DNA of 64,000 nucleotides from Hoeflea prorocentri (GTDB lineage: Bacteria > Pseudomonadota > Alphaproteobacteria > Rhizobiales > Rhizobiaceae): positions 1,922,001-1,986,000 of the forward strand of contig NZ_JAPJZI010000001.1 in the NCBI RefSeq assembly GCF_027944115.1. Direction: 5' to 3'. Below the pieces are notes generated by a model. The model did no database searches and was not told where the DNA came from. It was given only the letters and a program-made list of their open reading frames with translations. Within the stretch, counting starts at the first letter, position 1; each line of letters begins with the position of its first letter. Shown here piece by piece: positions 17,975 through 28,706 of this stretch. The translations under genes and the position numbers were made by a program.

Positions 17975-20725
17975 TTCCGTTGCCTCAGCGCCTTCGGCGC
18001 TTTCGTCACCCTCGCCGCCGTTTTCATCCTCTTCGTCTTCCGGTTCGTTGATACGTTCGACCGAAACCACTTTTTCCTGTTTTGACGTTGAGAATATAGT
18101 CACACCCTTGGTTGCCCGGCTGGCGATGCGAATTCCATCGACCGGCACCCGGATCAGTTGCCCGCCATCGGAAACCAGCATGATCTGGTCGTCATGTTCG
18201 ACCGGGAATGTTGCCACCAACTGGCCGATCTCGTCGACCTTGCTGGTATCGGTTGCACGGATCCCCTTTCCGCCGCGACCGGAAATCCGGAAATCATAGG
18301 AAGATGAGCGTTTTCCAAAACCCTTCTCACTGACAGTCAACACGAACTGCTCACGTTCCTGCAGTTCTTTTGCCCTTTCGTCCGTCAGTTCCTCTTCGCC
18401 ATCGGCCGAGGTGTCCTCACCAACAAGTTCGACATCATCGGCCCGGCTGCGCTTGATATAAGCCGCCCGCTCGGCCGGCGTTGCCTCCACATGTTGCAAA
18501 ATGGCCATCGAAATCACATGATCGCCGTCTGCAAGCGAAATTCCGCGCACTCCGATCGAATTGCGCCCGGCAAAGACACGCACATCGGTCACCGGGAAAC
18601 GGATGCATTGTCCGAGCGCTGTGGTCAGCAAGACATCATCATTTTCGTCGCAGGTCTCGACATTGAGAATCTCATCCTTCTCATCGTCGAGTTTCATGGC
18701 GATCTTGCCGTTGCGGTTCACCTGTACGAAATCGGAAAGCTTGTTGCGCCGAACCGTACCGCGTGTCGTCGAGAACATGACGTCGAGCTGACTCCAGCTT
18801 TCCTCGTCCTCCGGCAGCGGCATGATTGAAGTGATGCGCTCACCCTGTTGCAGTGGCAGCATGTTGATGAGCGCCTTGCCGCGTGCCTGAGGCGACCCGA
18901 TCGGTAGCCGCCAGACTTTCTCCTTGTAAACGATGCCACGCGAGGAGAAGAACAGAACCGGGGTATGCGTGTTAGCCACAAAAAGACGGTTGACGAAATC
19001 CTCGTCGCGCGTCGACATGCCGGAGCGACCCTTACCGCCGCGCCGTTGCGCGCGGTAGGTCGCGAGCGGCACCCGTTTGATGTAGCCGGAATGCGATACC
19101 GTAACGACCATGTCTTCACGGGCGATGAGGTCTTCATCGTCCATGTCGGCACCGCCTTCAGTGATCTCCGTTCGCCGTGGTGTCGCGAATTCGTCGCGGA
19201 CATCTTTCAGTTCCTGCTTGACGATCTCCAGAATGCGAATGCGTGAGCCAAGGATTTCAAGATAGTCCTTGATCTCGGTGCCGATCTCGTTGAGTTCATC
19301 CGCAATTTCATCCCGGCCAAGCGCTGTTAGGCGCGCAAGCCGCAATTCCAGAATGGCACGCGCCTGCTCTTCCGAAAGGTTATAGGTCCCGTCTTCATTG
19401 ATGCGATGGCGTGGATCGTCAATCAGGACGATAAGCGGCTCGACATCCTTTGCCGGCCAGCGGCGCTCCATCAACTGGCTCCGTGCCGTACCGGGATCCG
19501 GCGCGTTGCGGATCAGGCTGATAATCTCATCGATATTCGCAACAGCGATCGCCAGACCGACCAGGACATGCGCCCGGTCACGCGCCTTGTTCAGCAGAAA
19601 TTTCGTGCGCCGGCTGATGACCTCTTCGCGGAAGGTGACAAACGCCTTCAGCATGTCCATTAAGGTCATCTGCTCAGGTTTGCCGCCGTTCAATGCGACC
19701 ATGTTGCAGCCGAACGATGTCTGCAGCGGCGTAAACCGGTAAAGCTGGTTCAAGACCACGTCGGCGACGGCGTCGCGCTTCAGCTCGATGACAACGCGGT
19801 ATCCGTCGCGGTCGGATTCGTCACGAATATCAGAAATGCCCTCGATGCGTTTCTCTCGCACCAGTTCGGCCATTTTCTCGATCATCGACGCCTTGTTCAC
19901 CTGATACGGAATCTCGGTGATAATCAGGGCCTCGCGGTCGCCCCTGATCTGTTCGACATCGACCTTTCCACGCATCATGACCGAGCCGCGGCCCGTGTCA
20001 TAGGCGGAGCGAATGCCTGAACGGCCCAGGATCAGACCTCCGGTCGGAAAATCGGGTCCCGGTATGATTTCCTGCAGTTCGGCGAGTTCAATCGAGGGAT
20101 TGTCGATCAAAGCAAAACAGCCGTCGATCACCTCGCCAAGATTGTGCGGTGGAATATTCGTTGCCATTCCGACGGCGATACCGCCGGCGCCGTTGACGAG
20201 CAGGTTCGGGAATCGTGCTGGAACAACGCGCGGCTCCTTGGCCGAGGCATCATAGTTTTCCTGGAAATCGACCGTGTCCTTGTCGATATCTTCCAGCAGC
20301 TCATGCGCAACCTTTGCCAGGCGCGATTCCGTATAACGCATCGCAGCCGGAGGGTCGCCATCGATCGAACCAAAATTGCCCTGACCGTCGATCAGCGGCA
20401 CACGCATGGAGAAATCCTGAGCCATGCGCACCATGGCATCATAGATCGCCTGGTCGCCATGGGGGTGGTACTTACCCATGACGTCACCGATGATGCGGGA
20501 CGATTTCACATATTTGCGGTTCCAGTGAAATCCGCCCTCATGCATGGCGTACAGGATACGCCGGTGAACGGGCTTGAGACCATCGCGTACATCAGGCAGC
20601 GCACGGCTGACGATCACGCTCATGGCATAATCGAGATAGGAGCGCTGCATCTCCTCCATGATGGAGATGGGTTCAATACCTGATGGATCGGAGGGAGGCG
20701 TCAGGGAGTTATCGTGTTCCGACAA
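17972..20725 (-). CDS. gyrA: DNA gyrase subunit A
   Basis: The 917-residue breakage-reunion subunit of DNA gyrase. The catalytic tyrosine is Tyr131 in [10 protein letters not shown], and the GyrA box QRRGGKG, which separates GyrA from ParC, is present before the beta-pinwheel C-terminal domain. The quinolone-determining region reads [14 protein letters not shown], so the position of E. coli Ser83 is Gln92 and Asp87 is kept as Asp96. The C-terminus is an acidic tail rich in Glu and Asp. No partner gyrB in the window. Confidence 0.97.
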   Translation of the reverse strand: MSEHDNSLTPPSDPSGIEPISIMEEMQRSYLDYAMSVIVSRALPDVRDGLKPVHRRILYAMHEGGFHWNRKYVKSSRIIGDVMGKYHPHGDQAIYDAMVRMAQDFSMRVPLIDGQGNFGSIDGDPPAAMRYTESRLAKVAHELLEDIDKDTVDFQENYDASAKEPRVVPARFPNLLVNGAGGIAVGMATNIPPHNLGEVIDGCFALIDNPSIELAELQEIIPGPDFPTGGLILGRSGIRSAYDTGRGSVMMRGKVDVEQIRGDREALIITEIPYQVNKASMIEKMAELVREKRIEGISDIRDESDRDGYRVVIELKRDAVADVVLNQLYRFTPLQTSFGCNMVALNGGKPEQMTLMDMLKAFVTFREEVISRRTKFLLNKARDRAHVLVGLAIAVANIDEIISLIRNAPDPGTARSQLMERRWPAKDVEPLIVLIDDPRHRINEDGTYNLSEEQARAILELRLARLTALGRDEIADELNEIGTEIKDYLEILGSRIRILEIVKQELKDVRDEFATPRRTEITEGGADMDDEDLIAREDMVVTVSHSGYIKRVPLATYRAQRRGGKGRSGMSTRDEDFVNRLFVANTHTPVLFFSSRGIVYKEKVWRLPIGSPQARGKALINMLPLQQGERITSIMPLPEDEESWSQLDVMFSTTRGTVRRNKLSDFVQVNRNGKIAMKLDDEKDEILNVETCDENDDVLLTTALGQCIRFPVTDVRVFAGRNSIGVRGISLADGDHVISMAILQHVEATPAERAAYIKRSRADDVELVGEDTSADGEEELTDERAKELQEREQFVLTVSEKGFGKRSSSYDFRISGRGGKGIRATDTSKVDEIGQLVATFPVEHDDQIMLVSDGGQLIRVPVDGIRIASRATKGVTIFSTSKQEKVVSVERINEPEDEEDENGGEGDESAEGAEATE

Positions 20726-21034
20726 AAATAAAGTCCGTCATAAGATGCAGAATCAGTTGTGCCTTTTATAGACGATCAGCCCCTTAAAAGCCAACTTGAA
20801 GACCATCAAATATCGGCGATATTTTCCAATGTTTTCAGACGGTTATTTCAATATTTTTCGGCGAGCTCATATTCGTCCGGCACGATTCGGCGATAAACGG
20901 CATTTTCACTGTCTATTACCCGGTTCAGGCGAACGAGCCCAACTGATCTTCCGAACGCAACAGAAGCGGAATCCGGTGGGCAAAATGCGGCTCTATCCAG
21001 CGTTTCCGGGTGCTTTTTCAACGCCACAACCGGC
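20726..21034. other. Intergenic region upstream of gyrA
   Basis: This 309-base stretch separates gyrA from the secreted small protein gene, both on the minus strand. It should hold the gyrA promoter. Several AT-rich blocks are visible near 20750-20870, but I cannot assign a convincing -35/-10 pair. A plus-strand open frame here (20796-21077) has no plausible ribosome-binding site or family features and is taken as chance. Confidence 0.4.
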
Positions 21035-21421
21035 TTATTTCAACTCCAGAACGAGTTCCTTGCCTCCCAGTCCATGAACGTTGTCATGGCCTCGAATGGT
21101 TACGGTTGTCACACCCTCGGGAATTGAGACACCCGGCAGAGAACGTGTGAACGGCTGCTCATTTTCGTGCGGGTGCGCCAGAACGCGCTCGCCGTAAACC
21201 GTACCGTCCGGACCAACCACATCCCAGCGGTCGGCATAGTGATCCCACCCTTCATCATCGTGCAGAAGCGTGACCGAGAAGCGCCACTTGCCGTCGGACT
21301 GACGTTCCGCTTCAGTCGCAACAACGTCGACCTCACCCGCAACGGCCGGCGATATCATAACGGCAAGGCAAAGAGCACTGACCAGGCGAAGGAGTTGGTG
21401 TTTATATTGCGCTGGTTTCAT
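21035..21421 (-). CDS. Small exported protein of unknown function
   Basis: A 128-residue protein with a signal peptide (hydrophobic residues about 11-28, cleavage near PAVAG). The mature part is beta-rich, with WRFSVTLLHDDEGWDHYADR and WDVVGPDGTVYGERVLAHPH, then ENEQPFTRSLPGVSIPEG; the proline- and histidine-rich PHENEQPF segment resembles small periplasmic Ig-like domain proteins in alphaproteobacteria. I do not recognise a named family. It lies 92 bases downstream of ssb. Confidence 0.75.
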   Translation of the reverse strand: MKPAQYKHQLLRLVSALCLAVMISPAVAGEVDVVATEAERQSDGKWRFSVTLLHDDEGWDHYADRWDVVGPDGTVYGERVLAHPHENEQPFTRSLPGVSIPEGVTTVTIRGHDNVHGLGGKELVLELK

Positions 21422-21513
21422 GGACTGTAATCTCCCTTTTTAAATCCCATCGCACAAGGAGTGGATTGAGGGAAATCACATGCACGCGAGGATCGAATGA
21501 CACCCCGTGTTGG

Positions 21514-21990
21514 TCAGAACGGGATTTCGTCGTCCATGTCTCTTGAAAAACCGCCTTCCTGCGCGGGCGCCGGCTGACCGTAATCCTGCTGCGTATCGCC
21601 AAAACCACCGCCGCCTCCGCCGCCACCGGGGCTATCAGAACGGCCATCCAGCATCGTCAGAGCGGAATTGAACCCCTGGAGCACCACTTCCGTGGAATAG
21701 CGGTCCTGTCCGCTCTGGTCCTGCCATTTGCGCGTCTGAAGTTGACCTTCCACGTAAATCTTCGAGCCTTTTCGCAGATACTGTTCCGCAATCTTGCAAA
21801 GGCCCTCGTTGAAGATCACCACACGGTGCCACTCTGTGCGTTCACGCCGTTCGCCGGAATTGCGATCACGCCAGCTCTCCGAGGTCGCAACACGCAGATT
21901 GGCAATAGGCCGCCCATCCTGTGTGCGGCGGATTTCCGGATCTGCACCGAGATTGCCCACCAAAATAACCTTGTTGACGCTGCCTGCCAT
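21514..21990 (-). CDS. ssb: Single-stranded DNA-binding protein
   Basis: A 158-residue SSB with an N-terminal OB fold (residues 1-110: [37 protein letters not shown] and [16 protein letters not shown]) and a glycine/glutamine-rich linker ending in the acidic tip MDDEIPF that recruits repair proteins. ATG 21990 with GAGG upstream is preferred over TTG 21996. It diverges from uvrA, with a LexA box between them. Confidence 0.97.
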   Translation of the reverse strand: MAGSVNKVILVGNLGADPEIRRTQDGRPIANLRVATSESWRDRNSGERRERTEWHRVVIFNEGLCKIAEQYLRKGSKIYVEGQLQTRKWQDQSGQDRYSTEVVLQGFNSALTMLDGRSDSPGGGGGGGGFGDTQQDYGQPAPAQEGGFSRDMDDEIPF

Positions 21991-22115
21991 ATCCAAACCT
22001 CATAAGTGTGGAAAAGGGTCTCTTGCCGTGGACCCTGCCCTTCGATTTCCGGCGACCATAGACCATCGCACAGCCCCATGGGTGTCAGGATAAAACTATC
22101 CACAGGAGCTTTTTT

Positions 22116-22130
22116 GTTCACATTATGTTC
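22116..22130. promoter_or_regulatory. LexA (SOS) box between ssb and uvrA
   Basis: GTTCACATTATGTTC fits the alphaproteobacterial LexA operator GTTC-N7-GTTC exactly. It is 126 bases from the ssb start and 178 bases from the uvrA start in the divergent promoter region (21991-22307), so one or both genes should be DNA-damage inducible. The rest of that gap shows no gene. Confidence 0.75.
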
Positions 22131-22307
22131 TAGTTCGACTATTGTGCCTTGTCAAATGATTCAGCTTGGGTCATGAACTTGAGGCAATGTGGCGTGTGTA
22201 TCTCGACTTTGGGTATCCGGCTCCTAGATTCACTTCCGCATTCAATCCACGGATTTGTGTCATCACGCGCGGCGCGCAGAAGATCAGCCTGATTGCGGAC
22301 GGAGACC

Positions 22308-25229
22308 ATGAGCGAACTTAAGACCATTTCGATCCGCGGCGCGCGCGAGCATAATCTAAAGAGCGTCGATCTTGACCTTCCGCGCAATACGCTGATCGTT
22401 ATGACCGGTCTTTCGGGGTCCGGTAAATCGTCCCTTGCCTTCGATACGATCTATGCGGAAGGCCAGCGGCGTTATGTCGAAAGCCTCTCGGCCTATGCGC
22501 GCCAGTTTCTGGAAATGATGCAGAAGCCGGATGTCGACCAGATCGACGGTCTGTCTCCGGCCATTTCCATCGAACAGAAGACAACGTCGCGCAATCCACG
22601 CTCGACCGTGGGCACCGTTACGGAAATCTATGACTATCTGCGCCTGCTCTTTGCACGGGTTGGCGTGCCCTATTCGCCGGCCACGGGCCTGCCGATCGAA
22701 AGCCAGACAGTCAGCCAGATGGTTGACCGCGTCATGGGGCTGGATGAGGGTACGCGTCTTTATATACTCGCGCCGCTGGTGCGGGGCCGTAAGGGCGAAT
22801 ACCGCAAGGAACTCGCAGAGCTGATGAAAAAGGGCTTCCAGCGGGTCAAGGTGGACGGTGTCTACTATGAGATCGCGGATGTGCCGGCGCTCGACAAAAA
22901 GTACAAACACGATATCGATGTGGTTGTCGACCGTGTCGTTGTGCGCGAGGATCTTGCCACACGCCTTGCAGACAGTCTGGAAACCTGTTTGACGTTGTCT
23001 GAGGGGCTCGCCGTAGCCGAACTTGCCGACAAGCCCCTGCCCGAAGAGGCGACCTCCGGCGGCAGCGCAAACAAATCAAAGAACGAGACCCATGAGCGGC
23101 TGGTCTTTTCGGAGAAATTCGCCTGTCCCGTCTCGGGTTTTACCATTCCCGAGATCGAGCCGAGACTGTTTTCCTTCAACAACCCGTTCGGCGCCTGCCC
23201 GACCTGTGACGGTCTTGGAACCCAACAGAAGATTGATCCGGCGCTGATCATCCCCGAACCCGGCCGGACGCTGCGCGACGGCGCGGTGGCGCCCTGGGCC
23301 AAATCAAGCTCGCCCTATTACGGACAGACGCTGGAGGCGCTTGGCCGCCATTTCGGTTTCAAGCTCGGTGACCGGTGGAACGAACTGCCCGAGGCAGCAC
23401 AGGAGGCCATCCTTCGCGGAACGAAAGACAAGATCGATTTTCATTACGACGACGGTTTGCGCTCTTATAAAACCTCCAAAAATTTCGAGGGCATCATTCC
23501 CAATCTAGAGAGGCGCTGGAAGGAGACCGATTCATCCTGGGCGCGCGAGGAAATCGAGCGGTACATGGCCGCCGCCGCCTGCCCCAGTTGCAAAGGGTAT
23601 CGGCTGAAGCCCGAAGCCATGGCTGTCAAAATCGACGGGTTGCATGTCGGCAAGGTCACTGAGATGTCCATTCGCGACGCCGGCGCCTGGTTTGAAGACC
23701 TGCCCGCCAGGCTGACCGACAAGCAGAACGAGATTGCCGGACGTATTTTCAAGGAAATCAGGGACCGGTTGAAATTCCTCAACGATGTCGGACTGGACTA
23801 TCTGACGCTCTCGCGCAATTCGGGAACGCTGTCCGGTGGTGAGAGCCAGCGCATCCGCCTCGCCTCGCAGATCGGCTCGGGATTGACCGGTGTTCTCTAC
23901 GTGCTGGACGAACCTTCGATCGGACTGCACCAGCGGGATAACGCGCGCCTGCTTGGAACGCTGAAACATCTAAGGGACATCGGCAATACGGTGATCGTTG
24001 TCGAACATGACGAGGACGCCATTCTGACGGCCGATCATGTTGTCGATATCGGACCGGCCGCCGGCATTCATGGCGGCGAAATCGTTGCTCAAGGCACGCC
24101 GCAGGAGATCATGGCATCTTCGAGTTCGCTGACCGGGCAATATCTTTGCGGTGCACAGGAAGTGGCCGTTCCGGCAGAACGGAGAAAGATCGACAAAAAA
24201 CGGCAGATCACCGTCGTTGGCGCCAGCGCGAACAATCTCAAGAATATCAGCGCCAGCATTCCTCTTGGCGTGTTCACGGCCGTCACGGGCGTTTCCGGCG
24301 GAGGCAAGTCCACCTTCCTGATCGAGACCCTCTACAAGGCGGCAGCGCGACGCGTGATGGGCGCACGCGATAATCCGGCAGCCCATGAACGTATCGATGG
24401 GCTTCAGCATATCGACAAGGTAATCGACATCGATCAATCGCCGATCGGCAGGACGCCGCGATCAAACCCGGCGACCTATACCGGGGCTTTCACGCCGATC
24501 CGCGACTGGTTCTCAGGACTGCCCGAGGCCAAGGCACGCGGCTATCAACCCGGGCGCTTCTCATTCAACGTCAAGGGCGGGCGATGCGAAGCCTGTCAGG
24601 GCGACGGCGTCATCAAGATCGAGATGCACTTCCTACCGGACGTCTACGTCACCTGCGATGTATGTCACGGCAGACGATATAATCGCGAAACCCTTGAGGT
24701 GACATTCAAGGGAAAATCCATCGCCGATGTCCTGGAAATGACCGTCGAGGAAGGATGCGAGTTTTTCTCGGCCGTACCTGCGGTTCGGGATAAGCTGACA
24801 ACGCTGCGCCGCGTCGGTCTTGGCTATATCAAGATCGGCCAGCAGGCGACCACACTCTCCGGCGGCGAGGCACAACGCGTCAAATTGGCAAAGGAACTGT
24901 CCAAGCGCTCAACCGGACGAACGCTCTATATTCTGGACGAGCCGACAACCGGCCTGCATTTCCATGATGTGGCGAAACTGCTCGATGTGCTGCATGAGAT
25001 CGTCAACCAGGGCAATTCCGTGGTGGTGATCGAGCACAATCTCGAAGTTATCAAAACGGCCGACTATATCATCGACCTCGGCCCCGAAGGCGGAGATGGT
25101 GGCGGCGAAATCGTTGCCACCGGCACACCGGAGGACGTTGTGGAGGAGACGCGATCGTATACCGGGCACTTCCTGAAGGAACTGCTTGAAAGACGTCCCT
25201 CAACAAAGAACGTCGAAGCGGCTGAATAG
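22308..25229 (+). CDS. uvrA: Excinuclease ABC subunit A
   Basis: The 973-residue damage-sensing ATPase of nucleotide excision repair. Two ABC modules are visible: Walker [14 protein letters not shown] and signature [14 protein letters not shown] in the first, [10 protein letters not shown] and [14 protein letters not shown] in the second. The C-terminal zinc finger CEACQGDG...CDVCHGRR is complete. The N-terminal finger reads CPVSG...CPTC, with serine in place of the second cysteine. ATG 22308 gives the standard [17 protein letters not shown] start; an upstream ATG at 22293 is less likely. Confidence 0.97.
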   Translation: MSELKTISIRGAREHNLKSVDLDLPRNTLIVMTGLSGSGKSSLAFDTIYAEGQRRYVESLSAYARQFLEMMQKPDVDQIDGLSPAISIEQKTTSRNPRSTVGTVTEIYDYLRLLFARVGVPYSPATGLPIESQTVSQMVDRVMGLDEGTRLYILAPLVRGRKGEYRKELAELMKKGFQRVKVDGVYYEIADVPALDKKYKHDIDVVVDRVVVREDLATRLADSLETCLTLSEGLAVAELADKPLPEEATSGGSANKSKNETHERLVFSEKFACPVSGFTIPEIEPRLFSFNNPFGACPTCDGLGTQQKIDPALIIPEPGRTLRDGAVAPWAKSSSPYYGQTLEALGRHFGFKLGDRWNELPEAAQEAILRGTKDKIDFHYDDGLRSYKTSKNFEGIIPNLERRWKETDSSWAREEIERYMAAAACPSCKGYRLKPEAMAVKIDGLHVGKVTEMSIRDAGAWFEDLPARLTDKQNEIAGRIFKEIRDRLKFLNDVGLDYLTLSRNSGTLSGGESQRIRLASQIGSGLTGVLYVLDEPSIGLHQRDNARLLGTLKHLRDIGNTVIVVEHDEDAILTADHVVDIGPAAGIHGGEIVAQGTPQEIMASSSSLTGQYLCGAQEVAVPAERRKIDKKRQITVVGASANNLKNISASIPLGVFTAVTGVSGGGKSTFLIETLYKAAARRVMGARDNPAAHERIDGLQHIDKVIDIDQSPIGRTPRSNPATYTGAFTPIRDWFSGLPEAKARGYQPGRFSFNVKGGRCEACQGDGVIKIEMHFLPDVYVTCDVCHGRRYNRETLEVTFKGKSIADVLEMTVEEGCEFFSAVPAVRDKLTTLRRVGLGYIKIGQQATTLSGGEAQRVKLAKELSKRSTGRTLYILDEPTTGLHFHDVAKLLDVLHEIVNQGNSVVVIEHNLEVIKTADYIIDLGPEGGDGGGEIVATGTPEDVVEETRSYTGHFLKELLERRPSTKNVEAAE

Positions 25230-25249
25230 GACAAACCTGGAGAACCGCA

Positions 25250-26062
25250 ATGACTGAATCCGGCATGATCAGAGCGGGCATCGGCGGATGGACCTTCGCA
25301 CCCTGGCGCGGAACGTTTTATCCTGATGATCTGCGACAGAAGGATGAACTGAACTATGCAAGCCGTCAGCTTGAAACGATCGAGATAAACGGCACCTATT
25401 ACGGCTCTCAGAAGCCCGCAACCTTTGCCAAGTGGGCGGCGGATGTACCGGATGGGTTTGTTTTTTCCGTCAAGGGAAACCGGTTTGTCACGAACCGGAA
25501 GGTGCTCTCTGAAGGCGCGGAATCGTTGGAACGGTTCCTCGGTTCGGGCGTCACGGAACTCGGCGACCATCTGGGTCCGTTCTTGTGGCAGTTTGCACCG
25601 ACCAAGAAGTTTGACCCGGACGACTTTGGAGCATTTCTGGAGATGCTGCCGTCCTCCCGTGACGGAATCGCGCTAAAGCATGCGGTCGAGGTGCGGCACG
25701 AGAGTTTCGGTACGCCCGAATTCATTGCACTTGCCGCGCGTCACGGGATCGCAATCGTCTATGCTGATCATCATAAATATCCGGAAATAGCCGATGTGAC
25801 GGCGCCCTTCGTCTATGCCCGCCTTCAGAAGGGACAGGACGATATCCCGACGGCTTATACGGCGCAAGACCTGGACCAATGGGCACGGCGTGCGAGCCTG
25901 TGGGCACAGGGGCTTGTCCCGGATGACCTGCCTTACGCCGATGCAAATCGTCCGGTTGAACAGCAGTCCCGCGACGTTTATGTCTACTTCATTCACGAAG
26001 GCAAAGTCCGTGCGCCCCAGGCGGCCATGGCCATGCAGGAGCGGTGCGGTACGGCGCTCTAA
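25250..26062 (+). CDS. DUF72 domain protein
   Basis: A 270-residue TIM-barrel protein of the DUF72 (YecE) family, function unknown. Signatures are IGGWTFAPWRGTFYPDDLRQ, the conserved TIEINGTYYGSQ, FVFSVKGNRF, and DVYVYFIHEGKVRAP at the end. It begins 20 bases after the uvrA stop on the same strand and is probably co-transcribed. The stop overlaps the convergent cupin gene by four bases. Confidence 0.92.
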   Translation: MTESGMIRAGIGGWTFAPWRGTFYPDDLRQKDELNYASRQLETIEINGTYYGSQKPATFAKWAADVPDGFVFSVKGNRFVTNRKVLSEGAESLERFLGSGVTELGDHLGPFLWQFAPTKKFDPDDFGAFLEMLPSSRDGIALKHAVEVRHESFGTPEFIALAARHGIAIVYADHHKYPEIADVTAPFVYARLQKGQDDIPTAYTAQDLDQWARRASLWAQGLVPDDLPYADANRPVEQQSRDVYVYFIHEGKVRAPQAAMAMQERCGTAL

Positions 26063-26487
26063 TCCTCATCCGGTCGATGATGGATTGCCAGCCAGACTGT
26101 CGGCGGTCTCTGCCGGGTCCAGGTCACCCTGTGGCGGCAATGGGCAGGTAGAAATATCCAATCCCCTTCACCGAGTTCCCGTTCGTCGCCTTCACCTTCT
26201 ATTTGCAGCCTTGCCGAACCTTCGATGACGGCGACCCACTCGTCGTCGTCCTGGTCGTACCATTCGCCCTCCGGGGTCATCTGTCCTGTCGAGATGATGC
26301 GCTCGATGCGCAGGTTCGAGCGCGCATGGAGGACATCAAAAACTTCCTCCCTGAGGATCTCGGCGGGAAGTCCGGCAGTCAGATTGCCGACGACAGGCTT
26401 GCCTGTTTGCTGAACCACGGCTTTATCCCCGCCCTCGATTATCGGATTGGTAATGCGTGAGGGGCGGTATGGCGTCCGGCAGGTCAT
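26059..26487 (-). CDS. Cupin domain protein
   Basis: A 142-residue protein with a single cupin barrel: TPEGEWYDQDDDEWVAVIEG then ERELGEGDWIFLPAHCRHRV, the two cupin motifs with their metal-binding His/Glu. The family is often induced by stress or links to cell-wall or heavy-metal response; the substrate is unknown. The frame given from ATG 26487 overlaps the nnr 3' end by 65 bases; a GTG at 26418, just past the nnr stop, gives a 119-residue protein closer to the family's usual N-terminus. Confidence 0.85.
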   Translation of the reverse strand: MTCRTPYRPSRITNPIIEGGDKAVVQQTGKPVVGNLTAGLPAEILREEVFDVLHARSNLRIERIISTGQMTPEGEWYDQDDDEWVAVIEGSARLQIEGEGDERELGEGDWIFLPAHCRHRVTWTRQRPPTVWLAIHHRPDED

Positions 26488-27943
26488 CAGCGATCAGCCC
26501 TTCCCCTGCCCTTTTCCCGGCCTCGCCATGGAGAAAGGCCGCTGCAGCGGCAGCCTCAAACGGCGGCATCTGCTGTACAAGAAGCGCTCCGACGATACCC
26601 GCCAGGCAATCACCGGATCCAGCCGTCGCCAACCAGGGCGGCGCATTGTTGTTGATGACGACCCGACCGTCCGGTCCAGCGATCACTGTGTCTGCTCCCT
26701 TGTAAAGGATGACGGCATTGGCTCTTTCCGCAGCTTTTCTTGCGCGATCGACCTTGGACAGTTCCGCATCGGCATGAAGATCAGGAAACAGACGGGCAAA
26801 TTCGCCGTCATGCGGCGTCAACACCGTGTTTAAAGGGTTTTCCCGGCACAGCGCAAAAAGCATCTCGGGACCATCGCTGAAGGCGGAAATTCCGTCCGCG
26901 TCCAGCACGCAAGAGCGGCCGGCCTTCACGATGCTCAATGCGAATTGTCTCAGCTTTTCGCCTATGCCGAAACCCGGCCCGAGAACAAAGCCTCCCAAGC
27001 GCTGGTCGACGAGCAATTCGTCAAGATCAGATTGATCCTCCACCTTGCGTAGCATGACGGCGGTCAGATGGGAGGCGTTCGCCGCGACCGCGGAGGAAGG
27101 AGAAAGCACGGTGACGAGACCCGCTCCGGACCTCAACGCCGAATGGGCGGCCAGCCGGGCCGCACCCGTGTGCGAGAACGATCCGCTGAACACACACAGA
27201 TGACCCCTTGTGTACTTGTGGCCGGCTGCTCCTGTCACCGGCAGGTCCGCGCCCCAGAGCGCCGGATCATTGCGCCACATGGCCTCATTATGTTCATCAA
27301 TGACCCGTCGGGGAATTCCGATATCGACAAGATGTGTTTCACCGGAGCACCCGGCGCCAGGCAATAGCAGGTGCCCCGGTTTCAGGGCTGCAAAGGTAAC
27401 CGTGTGCTCAGCCTGCAGTGCGGTGCCCTGGACCTGTCCCGTCCTGCCTGAAATTCCGGATGGCAGGTCGGCGGCAACAACCGGCAAAGCGGACGCTGTG
27501 ATTGCCGCTATCGTTTCTTCAATCAGACCCTCAATCGGACGATCAAGACCGGCTCCAAAAAGGGCATCGACCACAACATAGCCGGGCATGCAATCCAATT
27601 CCTCCAGCGGATACACCGGCCCGCTCCAATCCGCGCGCGCGCGGCCAGCATCACCCTTCAACCGTTCCGGCTCGATACTGGAATAGAGCAGCACGGGCAT
27701 ACCGGCTTCGGCGAGATATCGGGCGGCAACATAGCCATCACCGCCATTATTGCCCGGTCCGCACAGCACGATGGCACCCACTGCCTCGGAATAGTACTCA
27801 AGTACACATGCGGAGATCGCCGAGCCGGCAATCAGCATCAGGCGGTAACCCTCTATGCCCGAACCGATGGCCGCTGCGTCAATGCGCCCCATTGTTTGCG
27901 GTGTCACGATTGGCAGCGGTGCATGGTAAGTGTGAGGCGGCAT
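26423..27943 (-). CDS. nnr: Bifunctional NAD(P)H-hydrate epimerase/dehydratase
   Basis: A 506-residue fusion of NnrE (residues 1 to about 215, with VLCGPGNNGGDGYVAARYL and VDALFGAGLDRP) and NnrD (about 225-506, with GHLCVFSGSFSHTGAARLA, NTVLTPHDGEFARLF and LATAGSGDCLAGIVGALLVQ). Together they repair hydrated NADH and NADPH, the dehydratase half using ATP or ADP. The cupin gene follows and overlaps. The glnB start lies 369 bases away, divergently transcribed. Confidence 0.95.
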   Translation of the reverse strand: MPPHTYHAPLPIVTPQTMGRIDAAAIGSGIEGYRLMLIAGSAISACVLEYYSEAVGAIVLCGPGNNGGDGYVAARYLAEAGMPVLLYSSIEPERLKGDAGRARADWSGPVYPLEELDCMPGYVVVDALFGAGLDRPIEGLIEETIAAITASALPVVAADLPSGISGRTGQVQGTALQAEHTVTFAALKPGHLLLPGAGCSGETHLVDIGIPRRVIDEHNEAMWRNDPALWGADLPVTGAAGHKYTRGHLCVFSGSFSHTGAARLAAHSALRSGAGLVTVLSPSSAVAANASHLTAVMLRKVEDQSDLDELLVDQRLGGFVLGPGFGIGEKLRQFALSIVKAGRSCVLDADGISAFSDGPEMLFALCRENPLNTVLTPHDGEFARLFPDLHADAELSKVDRARKAAERANAVILYKGADTVIAGPDGRVVINNNAPPWLATAGSGDCLAGIVGALLVQQMPPFEAAAAAAFLHGEAGKRAGEGLIADDLPDAIPPLTHYQSDNRGRG

Positions 27944-28038
27944 TGGCAGGCGTTTTCCTTACGAGTCGTCGCTGGCAAGACCATAACAATCAGCTTGAAT
28001 TGGGGAATAGTCCAGCACCATCATTTCTGATTATTTTT

Positions 28039-28052
28039 TGTGCATTTGCACA
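28039..28052. promoter_or_regulatory. Inverted repeat in the nnr-glnB gap
   Basis: TGTGCATTTGCACA is an inverted repeat (TGTGCA-TT-TGCACA) in an AT-rich context 163 bases upstream of the sigma-54-like promoter of glnB, a position where enhancer-binding proteins act. It lacks the half-site spacing of the NtrC consensus (TGCAC-N7-GTGCA), so the binding protein is unknown. Confidence 0.35.
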
Positions 28053-28214
28053 TTAATTAGACAAAGCGTGGCGGCTATTTTTTAGGCAGATCATACGCAG
28101 CCGCATCAACCTGCTAACACAAAGAGCCCATTTCCGCCCATTCGTCACTGGCATTCGATGAAATTGGTCACAACGGGACGCCTTTCTAGGAAAAAATGCC
28201 GCAGGGATTTCAAA

Positions 28215-28231
28215 CTGGCACGGCACATGCA
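28215..28231 (+). promoter_or_regulatory. Sigma-54-like promoter of glnB-glnA
   Basis: CTGGCACGGCACATGCA matches the -24/-12 consensus (TGGCACG-N4-TTGCA) with one mismatch (ATGC for TTGC) and keeps the 10-base spacing between GG and GC. It lies 81 bases before the glnB start. It implies RpoN/NtrC control under nitrogen limitation, as known for glnBA in other Hyphomicrobiales. Confidence 0.6.
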
Positions 28232-28254
28232 TTTGCGTGTGTGGGTGGATATAA

Positions 28255-28650
<396 letters not shown>

Positions 28651-28653
28651 TCC

Positions 28654-28671
28654 GCACCGATACGTCGGTGC
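28654..28671 (+). other. Intercistronic hairpin between glnB and glnA
   Basis: GCACCGA pairs perfectly with TCGGTGC around a TACG tetraloop, 3 bases after the glnB stop, with no T-run after it. It is likely to protect or process the glnB-glnA transcript, allowing different amounts of the two proteins, rather than to terminate it. Confidence 0.5.
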
Positions 28672-28706
28672 AAGACTACAATCACTCTGGAGACTAGGAA
28701 GAATAA

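Noticed and set aside
20796-21077. Plus-strand open frame of 93 codons in the gyrA upstream region
   Set aside because: No ribosome-binding site, overlaps the end of the exported protein gene on the other strand, and has no known features.
28039-28052. NtrC binding site before glnB
   Set aside because: The half-site spacing does not fit the NtrC consensus; kept only as an unassigned inverted repeat.
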